From assembly GCA_016713435.1 (NCBI GenBank), contig JADJPD010000022.1:90721-154720 (forward strand): a stretch of 64,000 bases of DNA, in the 5' to 3' direction. This DNA is from Gemmatimonadota bacterium. GTDB lineage: Bacteria > Gemmatimonadota > Gemmatimonadetes > Gemmatimonadales > GWC2-71-9. Shown in pieces: positions 17,016 through 25,616 of the stretch. The translations under genes were made by a program, and so were the position numbers. The notes under the pieces are model-generated. The model was not told the DNA's origin. It did no database searches and saw only the letters and a list, made by a program, of their open reading frames with translations. The first letter of the stretch is position 1. The number at the start of each line of letters is the position of its first letter.

Positions 17016-18508
17016 GCGCGGAGGATGAGGAGGGTACGGTCGTCCACGGGACGGGGCGTGGAGAGGTCGGCCTCGTCGAAGACGGCGGCGACGATCGCGT
17101 CGGGCGTGAGGTGCCGGCGGCTGGCGATGGCCTCGAGGAGCCGCTCCTCGGTGAAGCCGCCGGAGCGCTGGTCCACGAGGCCGTCGGTCCAGAGGCAGAG
17201 GAGGTCCTCGCCCGGGGTCCAGGCCACCTGGGCGCGCGTGAGGGTGGCCGCGGTGGCGAGGCCGAGCGGCGGCGCGGTGCTCTCGAGCCGCTCCGGCGCG
17301 CCGGTGGCGGGGACGCGGAAGGCGTGCGGATGACCGGCGCTCGCGTAGACGAGGCGGCCGCCCTTCGGGTCCAGCATGCCGTAGAACACCGACAGGAACA
17401 TCTCGGTCGAGGCGAGCTCGTTGCCGAGGCTCTCGAGCATCGCGGCGAGCACTTCGTCGGGGGAGCTGCCGGCGTGGGCGTGGATGCCGGCCGCGGACAT
17501 GACGAGCGCCATCACCAGCGCCGCCGAGAAGCCGTGGGACGAGACGTCGCCGAGCATCACGCCGACGCGGCCCCCGCCGAGGCGGGTGAAGGTGTAGAAG
17601 TCGCCCCCCACGGAATCCACGGGGCGGCAGACGGCGGCGACGAGGGCGTCGCCCTGGAGCACGGCGGGGGCCGGGAGGAGCTTGAGCTGGAGGTCGTGGG
17701 CCAGCTCGAGCTCGCGCTGGAGGCGCTGGCGGCGGAGGTCCCGCGCCACGAGGCGGGCGTTCTCGATGGCGGCGCCGATCTGGTTGGCCACCGCGGAGAC
17801 GAGCTTCGCCTCACTCGGCGTGAAGGTGTCGCCGGCGAGGCGGTCGGTGAGGTTGATGACGCCGACGCAGCGGGTCTTGGTGCCCGGCACGGCGTAGCAG
17901 ATGGGGATGCTCAGGAAGGCCTGGCCCAGGTAGCTGCGCGGGTCGTGGCTGCCGGGGTTCGGGAGGTAGGGGTCGGTGGGATCGCAGACGATGATCCGCT
18001 CCTCGCGGAAGACGCGGGCGGCCACCGAGGTCTGGTCAGCGACCTGCACCGGCTCGAGCCCCTCCGCGGAGAAGCCCCGCGCGGCCACGGCGCGGAGGAC
18101 GCCGGCGTCCTCGTCGTGCACCATGATGGAGGCGCGGCGGGCGCCGACGGTCTCCGCCACGAGGCGGACGATGGTGGGGGCGGCCTCCTCGAGGCGGGTG
18201 GTCTGGCCCAGGATCTCGCTGATGGCGTAGAGGAGGTCGATCTCCTCGTAGCGGCTGGTGAGCTCGTCGGTGATCTCGGCCGCCTCGCGCTCGGCGGCAA
18301 AGAAGGCACCGAGGACGCCGGCCAGCTGCGGGGCCAGCTCCGGCGGCGCGGGCATCGGGGATGCGACCGGGCCGGGAGTGCGCGGGATGGGCGGGGCGTA
18401 GCCGGGGTCGGGCCCGCCGCCGAATGCGCGCAGGCCGCGTCCGTCGAACCGCCACAAGCGCACGCGGGCACCCGAGAGGGCGCCGAGGGCTTCCGCGACG
18501 GACTCCAC
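17012..18508 (-). CDS. GAF-domain serine phosphatase (SpoIIE/RsbU type)
   Basis: Probable signal-dependent PP2C-like phosphatase of a partner-switching module. The 498-aa reading from GTG 18508 has a variable N-terminus, a helix (EITDELTSRYEEIDLLYAIS), a GAF domain (about residues 120-280, with GVINLTDR near its end) and a SpoIIE phosphatase domain. The phosphatase carries GGDFYTFTRLG, VGVMLGDVSSHGFSAALVM and the C-terminal LLCLWTDGLVDQRS; the Asp residues of GDF, GDV and TDGL are the metal ligands. GTG begins 5 nt after the stop of the kinase gene, and the 3' end overlaps rsmA. It likely dephosphorylates the STAS protein encoded just upstream. Confidence 0.88.
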   Translation of the reverse strand: MESVAEALGALSGARVRLWRFDGRGLRAFGGGPDPGYAPPIPRTPGPVASPMPAPPELAPQLAGVLGAFFAAEREAAEITDELTSRYEEIDLLYAISEILGQTTRLEEAAPTIVRLVAETVGARRASIMVHDEDAGVLRAVAARGFSAEGLEPVQVADQTSVAARVFREERIIVCDPTDPYLPNPGSHDPRSYLGQAFLSIPICYAVPGTKTRCVGVINLTDRLAGDTFTPSEAKLVSAVANQIGAAIENARLVARDLRRQRLQRELELAHDLQLKLLPAPAVLQGDALVAAVCRPVDSVGGDFYTFTRLGGGRVGVMLGDVSSHGFSAALVMALVMSAAGIHAHAGSSPDEVLAAMLESLGNELASTEMFLSVFYGMLDPKGGRLVYASAGHPHAFRVPATGAPERLESTAPPLGLATAATLTRAQVAWTPGEDLLCLWTDGLVDQRSGGFTEERLLEAIASRRHLTPDAIVAAVFDEADLSTPRPVDDRTLLILRA

Positions 18509-18513
18509 GCCCG

Positions 18514-18990
18514 TCAGCGGCGGCGCAGCGTCATGCAGATGGAATTTCCCTGGTCGTTGAAGCGGACGTCGTCCACCAGCTGGCGGATGAGGAAGAGGCC
18601 GCGCCCGTTGGGGCGGTCGAGGTCCTCGGGGTCGAGCGGCTCGCGCACCGTCTCGGGGTTGAAGCCGGTGCCTTCGTCGGTGACCTCGATGCGGACGTGC
18701 TCGGGACCGAGCTCCGCGCGGACGAACACGGACTTGCTGGGATTCTCCTGGTTGCCGGCCACGATGGCATTGGCGAGCGCCTCGGCGACGGCCACGCGGA
18801 CGTTGAAGCGCGAGCGGCGGCAGAGCCAGTTGGCGCAGGTGCAATGGCGCATGAGCAGGTCCACCACCTGCTCGATGCAGGCCACGTCGCTCGGGACCCG
18901 GAGGCCGAGCTCGGTGGTGGCGCCATTGGCCGCCGGAAGCCGGCGACGGCGCACACAGAGGCGCAGCGAGGCCGGGACCGGCAGCGTCAT
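18514..18990 (-). CDS. Anti-sigma-factor serine kinase (RsbW-like HATPase)
   Basis: A 158-aa GHKL ATPase with N-box EALANAIVAGNQ, G1 box DEGTGF and G2 box GRGLFLIRQL. It is expected to bind either a sigma factor or an unphosphorylated STAS antagonist and to phosphorylate the latter. An N-terminal stretch rich in Arg precedes the domain, and a CTCANWLC cysteine cluster (three Cys near residue 57) is unusual and might respond to redox or metals (inference). ATG overlaps the STAS gene by 4 bp. No sigma factor gene is nearby. Confidence 0.87.
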   Translation of the reverse strand: MTLPVPASLRLCVRRRRLPAANGATTELGLRVPSDVACIEQVVDLLMRHCTCANWLCRRSRFNVRVAVAEALANAIVAGNQENPSKSVFVRAELGPEHVRIEVTDEGTGFNPETVREPLDPEDLDRPNGRGLFLIRQLVDDVRFNDQGNSICMTLRRR

Positions 18991-19328
18991 CCGGCGAACC
19001 CGCCGGCGGCCTTCTCGGCCGTGTCGCTGATGGCGAAGAGGGTGTCGAGCTTGGTGAGCTCGAACAGCGAGCGGAGGTCCTCGTTGAGGCCGCTCAGGCG
19101 GAGGTCCCCGCCCTGCTCGCGCACCTTCTTGGAGATGGACACCAGGGCGCCGAGGCCGGAGGAGTCGATGTAGCCGGTGCGGGAGAAATCGATCACGAAG
19201 CGGCGCTCGCCACTCTCGAGCGCCTCCTGGACCGCCGCCTTGAGTTCCTGCCGGTTGCCCACGATGAGCTGGCCTTCCACCCGGATGAGGTAGATGCCGC
19301 CCGTGTCCCTGGTTGCCGTGAACGCCAT
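18987..19328 (-). CDS. STAS-domain anti-anti-sigma factor
   Basis: A 113-aa SpoIIAA/RsbV-like protein. The phosphorylatable serine lies in YIDSSGLGALVSI (second Ser of DSSG, near residue 56), and the fold pattern IRVEGQLIVGNRQEL to FVIDFSRTGY is typical. It forms a three-gene partner-switching unit with the downstream kinase and phosphatase. It starts 17 bp after pta, so it may share that transcript. Confidence 0.92.
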   Translation of the reverse strand: MAFTATRDTGGIYLIRVEGQLIVGNRQELKAAVQEALESGERRFVIDFSRTGYIDSSGLGALVSISKKVREQGGDLRLSGLNEDLRSLFELTKLDTLFAISDTAEKAAGGFAG

Positions 19329-19345
19329 CGGAGCTCCTTAGGGGT

Positions 19346-20281
19346 TCAGCCCGCCGTCCGGCCCTGCAACAGGACCATGGCGGCCACCTCCACAATATCC
19401 TCCACCGACGCCCCGCGCGATAGGTCACTCATGGGCCGGGCCAGCCCCTGCAGGAGGGGCCCCAGGGCCACGGCCCCGCCCAGCCGCTGCACCAATTTGT
19501 AGCCAATGTTGCCGCTGTCGAGGTCCGGGAAGACCAGGACATTGGCCGCCCCGGCAACCGCCGACCCCGGGGCCTTCCGGGCCGCCACGAGGGGCTCGAC
19601 GGCGGCGTCGACCTGGAGCTCCCCGTCGGCCGGGATGTCCGGCGCGAGGCGCCGGAATTCGTCGGCGGCTGCCCGGATCCGCTCCACCCGGGCCCCCTCG
19701 GCGCTGCCCCGGGTGCTGTAGCTCAGGAAGGCCACCCGGGGGGCGTCGCCGACCAGGTTGCGGCGGTCGCGGGCGGCGGCCAGGGCCACGGCGGCGAGCT
19801 GGGCCGGCGTAGGCTCGGGGAGCACCGCGCAGTCGGTGAAGGTGAACACCCGGCCGTCCGCGAGCACCATGTAGAAGGCCGAGCTGGCGGTGACGACGCC
19901 GGGCGCCGTGCCGATGGCCCAGAGCGCGGCGCGGAGCACGTCGGCCGTGGTGGCGACCGCGCCGGCCACGGCGCCGTCGGCCTCGCCGAGGGCCACGAGG
20001 CCGGCGGCAAAGCGGAGCGGATCGGCGGCGAGGTCGAGGGCGTGGACGGCGTCGTGGACCTTGTCGGGGCGGCGGTCCCGGAGGCGCTGGGCCACGCGCT
20101 GGCGGCGGGGATCGGTGGCCGGGTCGAGGCCGCCGGGGCCGCCGAGCAGGATCGGCTCGAGGATCCCCTCGCCGCGGAGCCGGGCGGCGGCGGCCTGCAC
20201 CCGCGGGTCCTCGCCCTCGGCGAAGACGATGCGGCCGCCCGCCCGGCGGGCGCGCGCGAGCAGTTCGTGGCGGAAGTTCAC
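19346..20281 (-). CDS. pta: Phosphate acetyltransferase (phosphotransacetylase) family
   Basis: A single-domain Pta of 311 aa interconverting acetyl-CoA and acetyl phosphate. Motifs: IVFAEGEDPRVQAAAARL at the N-terminus, VAGAVATTADVLRAAL, AFLSYSTRGSAEG and LVFPDLDSGNIGYKLVQRL near the C-terminus. GTG at 20281 overlaps the coaD stop (GTGA). No acetate kinase is adjacent. Since phosphate butyryltransferase shares these motifs, acyl specificity is not certain. Confidence 0.85.
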   Translation of the reverse strand: MNFRHELLARARRAGGRIVFAEGEDPRVQAAAARLRGEGILEPILLGGPGGLDPATDPRRQRVAQRLRDRRPDKVHDAVHALDLAADPLRFAAGLVALGEADGAVAGAVATTADVLRAALWAIGTAPGVVTASSAFYMVLADGRVFTFTDCAVLPEPTPAQLAAVALAAARDRRNLVGDAPRVAFLSYSTRGSAEGARVERIRAAADEFRRLAPDIPADGELQVDAAVEPLVAARKAPGSAVAGAANVLVFPDLDSGNIGYKLVQRLGGAVALGPLLQGLARPMSDLSRGASVEDIVEVAAMVLLQGRTAG

Positions 20282-20763
20282 CGGGGGGCGAAGCGCCGCT
20301 TGAGCGCGGCCAGCACCACCGGGTGGACCAGGGCGGAGACGTCGCCGCCGTGGCGGGCGACCTCGCGGACCAGGCTCGAGCTCAGGTAGGTGGCGTCCTC
20401 GGGCGGCACCAGGAAGACGGTCTCGAGGCCGGGGAGGAGATGGCGGTTCATCATGGCCATCTGGAACTCGTACTCGAAGTCGCTCACGGCGCGGAGGCCG
20501 CGGACGATGAGCGACGCGCCGTGGCCGCGGCAGAAGTCCACCAGCAGCCCCTCGAACGACTCGTAGGTGATCCGCGGGTCCTCGCCGACCGCCTGGCGGA
20601 GCATGTCGAGCCGTTCCGACACCGAGAAGAGCGGCTCCTTGGTCGAGTTCCGCGCCACGGCCACGACCACGCGGTCGGCGAGCGCCAGGCTCCGGCGCAC
20701 CAGGTCGGTGTGCCCGTTGGTGGGCGGGTCGAAGGAGCCGGGGTAGACGGCGATCCGTGTCAT
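20278..20763 (-). CDS. coaD: Phosphopantetheine adenylyltransferase
   Basis: CoaD (161 aa) makes dephospho-CoA from 4'-phosphopantetheine and ATP. The nucleotidyltransferase signature GSFDPPTNGH, the IVRGLRAVSDFEYEFQMA stretch and the C-terminal YLSSSLVREVARHGGDVS are all present. ATG overlaps the rsmD stop and the 3' end overlaps pta, linking CoA synthesis to acetyl-CoA use in one operon. Confidence 0.97.
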   Translation of the reverse strand: MTRIAVYPGSFDPPTNGHTDLVRRSLALADRVVVAVARNSTKEPLFSVSERLDMLRQAVGEDPRITYESFEGLLVDFCRGHGASLIVRGLRAVSDFEYEFQMAMMNRHLLPGLETVFLVPPEDATYLSSSLVREVARHGGDVSALVHPVVLAALKRRFAPR

Positions 20764-21275
20764 GGGGCTCGGACGAAGGTGATGGCGGTGTCGCCGTAGC
20801 GACGGGTGTCGTCGCCGGGGAGCTCCACACTGGCGGCGTGCTCCACGCACAAGATCCGCGCGAAAGGCGTGGCGCGGAAGAGGGTCACCAGCCGGGCGGC
20901 GTCGTCCCGATTGTAGGGCGGGTCGGCGAAGGCCAGGTCGTAGGCGCCGGCCGCCAGCCGCTCGGCGAAGCGCAGCGCGTCCCCGCGGTGCACGGTGGCC
21001 TCGGCGGCGGCGCCGAGTTCGGCAATGTTGGCGCTGAGGGCGGCGAGGGAGGGCGGGTTGAGCTCCACGAAGTCGGCGTGGGTGGCACCGCGCGAGAGGG
21101 CCTCGAGGCCGAGGGCGCCGCTGCCGGCGTAGAGGTCGAGGACCCGCGCCCCGGGGAGCGCCGCCTGCACGATGCTCATCCAGGCCTCGCGCACGCGGTC
21201 GGCGGTGGGGCGGACGCGGGGGTCCCTGGGCGGCACGAGCCGGCGGCCGCGCCAGCGTCCCCCCACGATGCGCAC
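20760..21275 (-). CDS. rsmD: 16S rRNA (guanine-N2-966) methyltransferase
   Basis: RsmD-family methyltransferase of 171 aa. It begins VRIVGGRWRGRRLVPP, with RPTADRVREAWMSIV, SAM-binding LDLYAGSGALGLEALSRGA and catalytic FADPPYN. GTG at 21275 lies 4 bp after the recJ stop; no ATG gives the standard N-terminus. It overlaps coaD by 4 bp, the usual rsmD-coaD pairing. Confidence 0.93.
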   Translation of the reverse strand: MRIVGGRWRGRRLVPPRDPRVRPTADRVREAWMSIVQAALPGARVLDLYAGSGALGLEALSRGATHADFVELNPPSLAALSANIAELGAAAEATVHRGDALRFAERLAAGAYDLAFADPPYNRDDAARLVTLFRATPFARILCVEHAASVELPGDDTRRYGDTAITFVRAP

Positions 21276-21279
21276 GCCG

Positions 21280-23008
21280 TCAGCTCCCGGCCGGGCCCAG
21301 CGCCACCATGCGCGCCTGCAGCGAGGTGGCGCCATTCCACTCGTTCTGCTCGAGCCGGAAGGCCACGTCGAGCGCCGGGGTGCGCGCCGCCGACCAGGGG
21401 TAGCGGTCGGCCCAGCCGAAGCCGATGGCGGCCAGGCGCGCCCCGTCCCGCACCAGGGTGCCCTTGAGGTGGGCGGTCCCCACCCGACGGGCTCCCGACA
21501 GCTCCACGTTGCGGACCCCGAAGACCGGGCCGGGATTCCCCATGCCGCAGGGCTCGAGCCAGCGGCACAGCTTCTCGAGGTCGTCGGTGACCTCCGCGAG
21601 GCCCACCACGAGGTCAATGCGCTGCTCGGGACCCAGGTCCTCCTCGGCGAGCTCGGCGCGGGCCACGGCGGCGAAGCGCTCACGGAACGCGTCGAGCCGG
21701 TCGCGCCGGACGGTGACGCCGGCGGCCATGTGGTGGCCGCCGAAGCGCTCCAGCAGGTCGCCACACTGGGTGAGGGCGTGGTGGAGGTCGAAGCGGGAGA
21801 TGCTCCGGCCGCTCCCCTTCCCGATCTCGCCGTCGAGCGCCACGAGGAAGGTGGGGCGGCCGTAGCGCTCCACCACCCGCGAGGCCACGATGCCCACCAC
21901 GCCCGGATGCCACTTGTCCGAGGCGAGGACCAGGCCGGTGTCCTGCGCGGGGTCGCGCTCGCCTTCCACCTGTGCGAGCGCCTCGTCGAGGATGCGCTGG
22001 TCCAGCGCCTGCCGCTCCACGTTCATCCGCTCCAGCCGCTCGGCGAGCCGGGTGGCCAGGCCCGGATCGTCGGTGAGCAGGAGCTCGAGCCCCTCCATGG
22101 CATCGCCCACGCGGCCGGCGGCGTTGAGGCGCGGCGCCAGGATGAAGCCCACCTGCCCTGCGCGGATCTCCCTCCCCTCGAGGCCGCTCACGCCGATGAG
22201 CGCGGCGAGGCCCGGCCAGCGCGTCTGGTTGAGCAGCTTGAGGCCGTGCCGCACCAGGATCCGGTTCTCGCCGGTGAGCGGCACGATGTCGGCGATGGTG
22301 GCGAGGGCCACCAGATCCAGGAAGTGGAGCGGCAGGCGAGGCGGGCCTGCCGAGGGCGGCGGCGAGCGCCTGCACCAGCTTGAAGGCGATGCCGGTGCCG
22401 CAGAGCTGGCGAAGGCCCGAAGTGTCGTCGGGGCGTTGCGGATTCACCACGGCCACGGCCCGCGGCAACTCGGCGCCCGGGAGGTGATGGTCGGTGACCA
22501 CCACCTGGAGCCCGGCGGCGTTGGCCTCCTCGACGGCGCCGCGGGCCTGGATGCCGCAGTCGCAGGTGAGGATGAGGCCGGCGCCGGCGGCGCGCGCGGC
22601 GGCGAGGCCGGCGGCGCCGAGGTCGTAGCCGTCCTTCAGGCGATGCGGGATGAAGGGGACGACGTCCGCGCCCATCGCGCGGAGGGCGCGGGTGAGGAGG
22701 GCGGTGGCGCACTGCCCGTCCACGTCGTAGTCGCCGTGCACGAGGATGCGGCGGCGCGTGGTGATCGCCGCCACGAGCGCCTCGACGGCGGTGGCCATGC
22801 CGGCGAGGGCGCGCGGGTCGGCCAGGTCGTCGAGCGCGGGGCGGAGGAAGCTCCGCGCCGCGTCACGCCCGCTGATGCCGCGCTGCACCAGCAGCGCCGC
22901 GAGCACCGGCGAGACGCCGAGCTCGCCCGCCAGCTCCTGCACCCGCCCGGCCTCCGGTGGGGGGGCGACCTTCCAGCGGAGGGCGGGGACGGGAAAGCGG
23001 CTACTCAA
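21280..23008 (-). CDS. recJ: Single-stranded-DNA exonuclease RecJ, one frameshift
   Basis: RecJ 5'-3' exonuclease, about 575 aa. The DHH domain shows ILVHGDYDVDGQCATALL, LILTCDCGIQ and VVVTDHHLPGAELP. The reading changes frame near 22335, after LVQALAAALGRPA; it continues with LDLVALATIADIVPLTGENR, LAPRLNAAGRVGDA and the DHHA1 segment RSISRFDLHHALTQ with GGHHMAAGVTV. TTG at 23008 is the start, overlapping the stop of the zinc-ribbon gene by 8 bp. Both halves are otherwise canonical, so one base error is the likely cause. Confidence 0.93.
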
Positions 23009-23715
23009 TCTCTTCGGGCGCGAAGAGGATCACGCCGCAGCTCTCGCACGCGTCGATGAGGGTGCCGGCGCGGATCTGGTTGCGGCGGTTGAGCGGCACG
23101 GTGGTGAAGCAGGCGCTGCAGGCGGCGCCGTCGAGCGCCATGACCACGCGGGTCAGCTTCACGGTCCGGAGGCGCTCGTAGCGCTGGCGGAGGGCACGGT
23201 TGACGCTGCCGGCCATGGCGTCGCGCTCGGCGAGCCGGGCCTGGCGGACGCCCTCGGCGGCCTGGCGGCGGCCGTTGACCTCGGCGCGCTGGGTCTCCTG
23301 GGCGGCCCGCATCTCGGCGAGGCGACCCTCGAGCTGGGCCACCTGGGCCTCGAGGCCACCTCACCTGGTCCGCCAGCTTCATCCAGTCCTGCTCCTCCTT
23401 GGCCAGCACCGACCGCGCCAGGTCCAGCTCGGTCATCACGGCCTGCGCCTCACGCGGGTTCTTGATCTGGTCCAGCCGGGCCTTCCCGCGCGCCTCGAGC
23501 TTCCGGTAATTCTCCACCTTGGCCTCGACCTCGGCGCGGCGGCGGGTGGTGTCGGCAACGGCCTTGCGGGTCCGGGCCAGCTCGGCATCGGCGTCGGCGA
23601 GCTGCTGGTCCAGCGCCTCGAGCTCGGCGAGCACGGCATCGAGGGCCTGGTCGGCCTCGAGCAGCGCCACGTCCTTGGCCTGCAGCTCCAGCAGCTTGAC
23701 GAGATCTGGGTGCAT
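23001..23715 (-). CDS. Coiled-coil C4 zinc-ribbon protein (CT398-like), one frameshift
   Basis: About 237 aa: a long antiparallel coiled coil (residues 1-170) and a C-terminal zinc ribbon with CSACFTTVPLNRRNQI and CESCGVILF (two CxxC pairs). The frame breaks near 23355 between KLADQV and LEAQVAQLEGRLAEM. Members of this family are widespread and of unclear function, with suggested roles in nucleic-acid or secretion-related assemblies. A TATCTT hexamer lies 34 nt upstream of the ATG. It sits between dnaG (63 bp away) and recJ. Confidence 0.82.
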
Positions 23716-23778
23716 CGGGGGTCCTTTGGGGGTCAGGGTCGGGGTGACAAAGATACTCGGGGCCCGGGGCGTGCGCGG

Positions 23779-25612
23779 CTAGCGCCGCTCCGGGCGACGA
23801 CGGGTGCGGCGCCAGCCGTAGCGGCGCTGGAATTCCTCGGGGTAGCGGGTGCGGAGCTCCTCGACGAGCTCGCGCTTCCTCGCCGCGAGCGTGGCATGCT
23901 CGCTCGCGGGGGCGCGCTCGATCTGGCGGTTGAGCCGGTCGAGCGCGCGGAAGTGCGGCCGCGCCTCGAGCACGCGGCAGGCGCCGTCGAAGATGCGGTC
24001 CTGCGGCCCGGCCAGCGCCTGCGGGGTCTCCGCCAGGAAGCGGGCCCAGCGGGCCTGGATGGCGGGGTCGATCCCCTCGGGCACCGGCGCCGGGCCGTCG
24101 TCCCCCACGGCGGCCAGGCGATCGAACATCTCCCGGTGCCCCGGGGCCTCGAACCACTCGGGCGGCACGCCTTCGGCGGCGCGGCGGCGCCACTCGCCGC
24201 TGGCCACCATGAGGCGGAGCAGCGCCAGCTCGGCCGGGGTCCCGTCGGTGCGCGGCGCGGCCGACTCGGTGCTGGGCCGCGGGCGATGATCCTGGTCGGG
24301 CGCGGGGGGCGGCGCCTGGCGCGGCGCGGGTTCCTTGAGGTTGGCCACCTCCTGCTCCAGCACCGCCTTGCTGACGCCGCTCCGCTCGCTCACCAGCGAC
24401 AGGTAGAGCTCGCGCTGGATCGGGTCCCTGGTGGCGCGGATGGTGGGGAGGAGGCGGTCGAGCGCCTCGCGGCGGTGCTCCATGCCGGTGAACCAGCCGC
24501 GGCGGTCGAGGATCTGGATCTTCCGCTCCAGCACGTCCACGGCGTCGGCGATCACCGGCTCGAGGGCGCGGGCGCCGCCCTTCTGCACCAGGGTGTCGGG
24601 GTCCTCGCCCGGGGGCATGGTGGCCACGCGGACCCGGAGCTCGTGGCGGAGCAGCTCGTCGCCGGCGCGGAAGGTGGCCTTGAGGCCGGCCATGTCGCTA
24701 TCGAGGAGGAGGAGCGCCTGCTGCGTCAGGCGCTTGAGGAGGGCCGCCTGGTCGCCGGTGAGCGCGGTGCCGAGCGGCGCCACCACGTGCTCCACGCCGG
24801 CCACCACCAGGCGCAGCACGTCGAAGTAGCCCTCGACGATGATCACGGCGCCTTCCTTCCGGATGGCGTTCCGCGCGGCGTGCAGGTTGTAGAGCGTCTG
24901 CCCCTTCTTGAAGATCGGGCTCTCGGGGCTGTTGAGGTACTTGGGCTCGCCCTGGCCCAGGATCCGGCCGCCGAAGCCCACCACGCGGCCGCGGAGGTCG
25001 TGGATGGGAAAGAGCAGCCGGCCGCGGAAGCGGGGGATGATCCGCCCGTCCTCGCGCCTCGCGCGAGAGCCCGGCCTCCAGCATCACGCCCTCGTCGAGC
25101 CCGAGCTGGCCCATGGCCTTGAGGAACTCGTTCGGGCTCCGGGGTGCGTAGCCGAGCTGGTAGGGTTCGAGCTCCTCGAGGTTGAAGCCGCGGTCGGTGA
25201 CGTACTTCCGCGCCAGCTCCGCCTCGGGCGCGTCGCGGAACTGGCCCGCGAACCAGTCGTGCGCCACCGCCACGGCGGAGAAGAACGGCTCCCGGGGATC
25301 GGGGCCCTGGCGCTCCTTGCTGGTCTCGGGGATCACGATGCCCTCGCGCCGCGCCACCTCGCGGACCGCGTCGGGGTAGCTGAGCCCCTGCCGCTTCATG
25401 TACCAGGAGAAGATGTCGCCCGCTTCCTTGCAGACGAAGCAGTAGTAGCGGCCCTTCTTGGGGATGACGGCAAAGTTGCGGTGGGTGCCGCCGTGGAAGG
25501 GACAGGGGCCGCGCCAGTCGGCGCCGCTCTTCTTCAGGTCCACGGACTCGCCGATCACCGACACGAGGTCGGCGGCGTCGCGCACCTGCTCGATCAGCTC
25601 GTCCGGGATCAT
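23779..25612 (-). CDS. dnaG: DNA primase DnaG, one frameshift
   Basis: Replication primase of about 610 aa. The CHC2 zinc-binding domain shows CPFHGGTHRNFAVIPKKGRY followed by CFVC. The catalytic core continues with FNLEELEPYQLGYAP. Reading then shifts near 25060 to GRIIPRFRGRLLFPIHDLRG, with VVGFGGRILG, TOPRIM motifs VIIVEGYFDVLRL and LLLDSDMAGLKA, and a Pro-rich linker before the C-terminal helicase-interaction domain. The start ATG lies 4 bp after mutS2. As a single essential gene it is unlikely to be truly broken. Confidence 0.95.
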
Positions 25613-25616
25613 CGGC

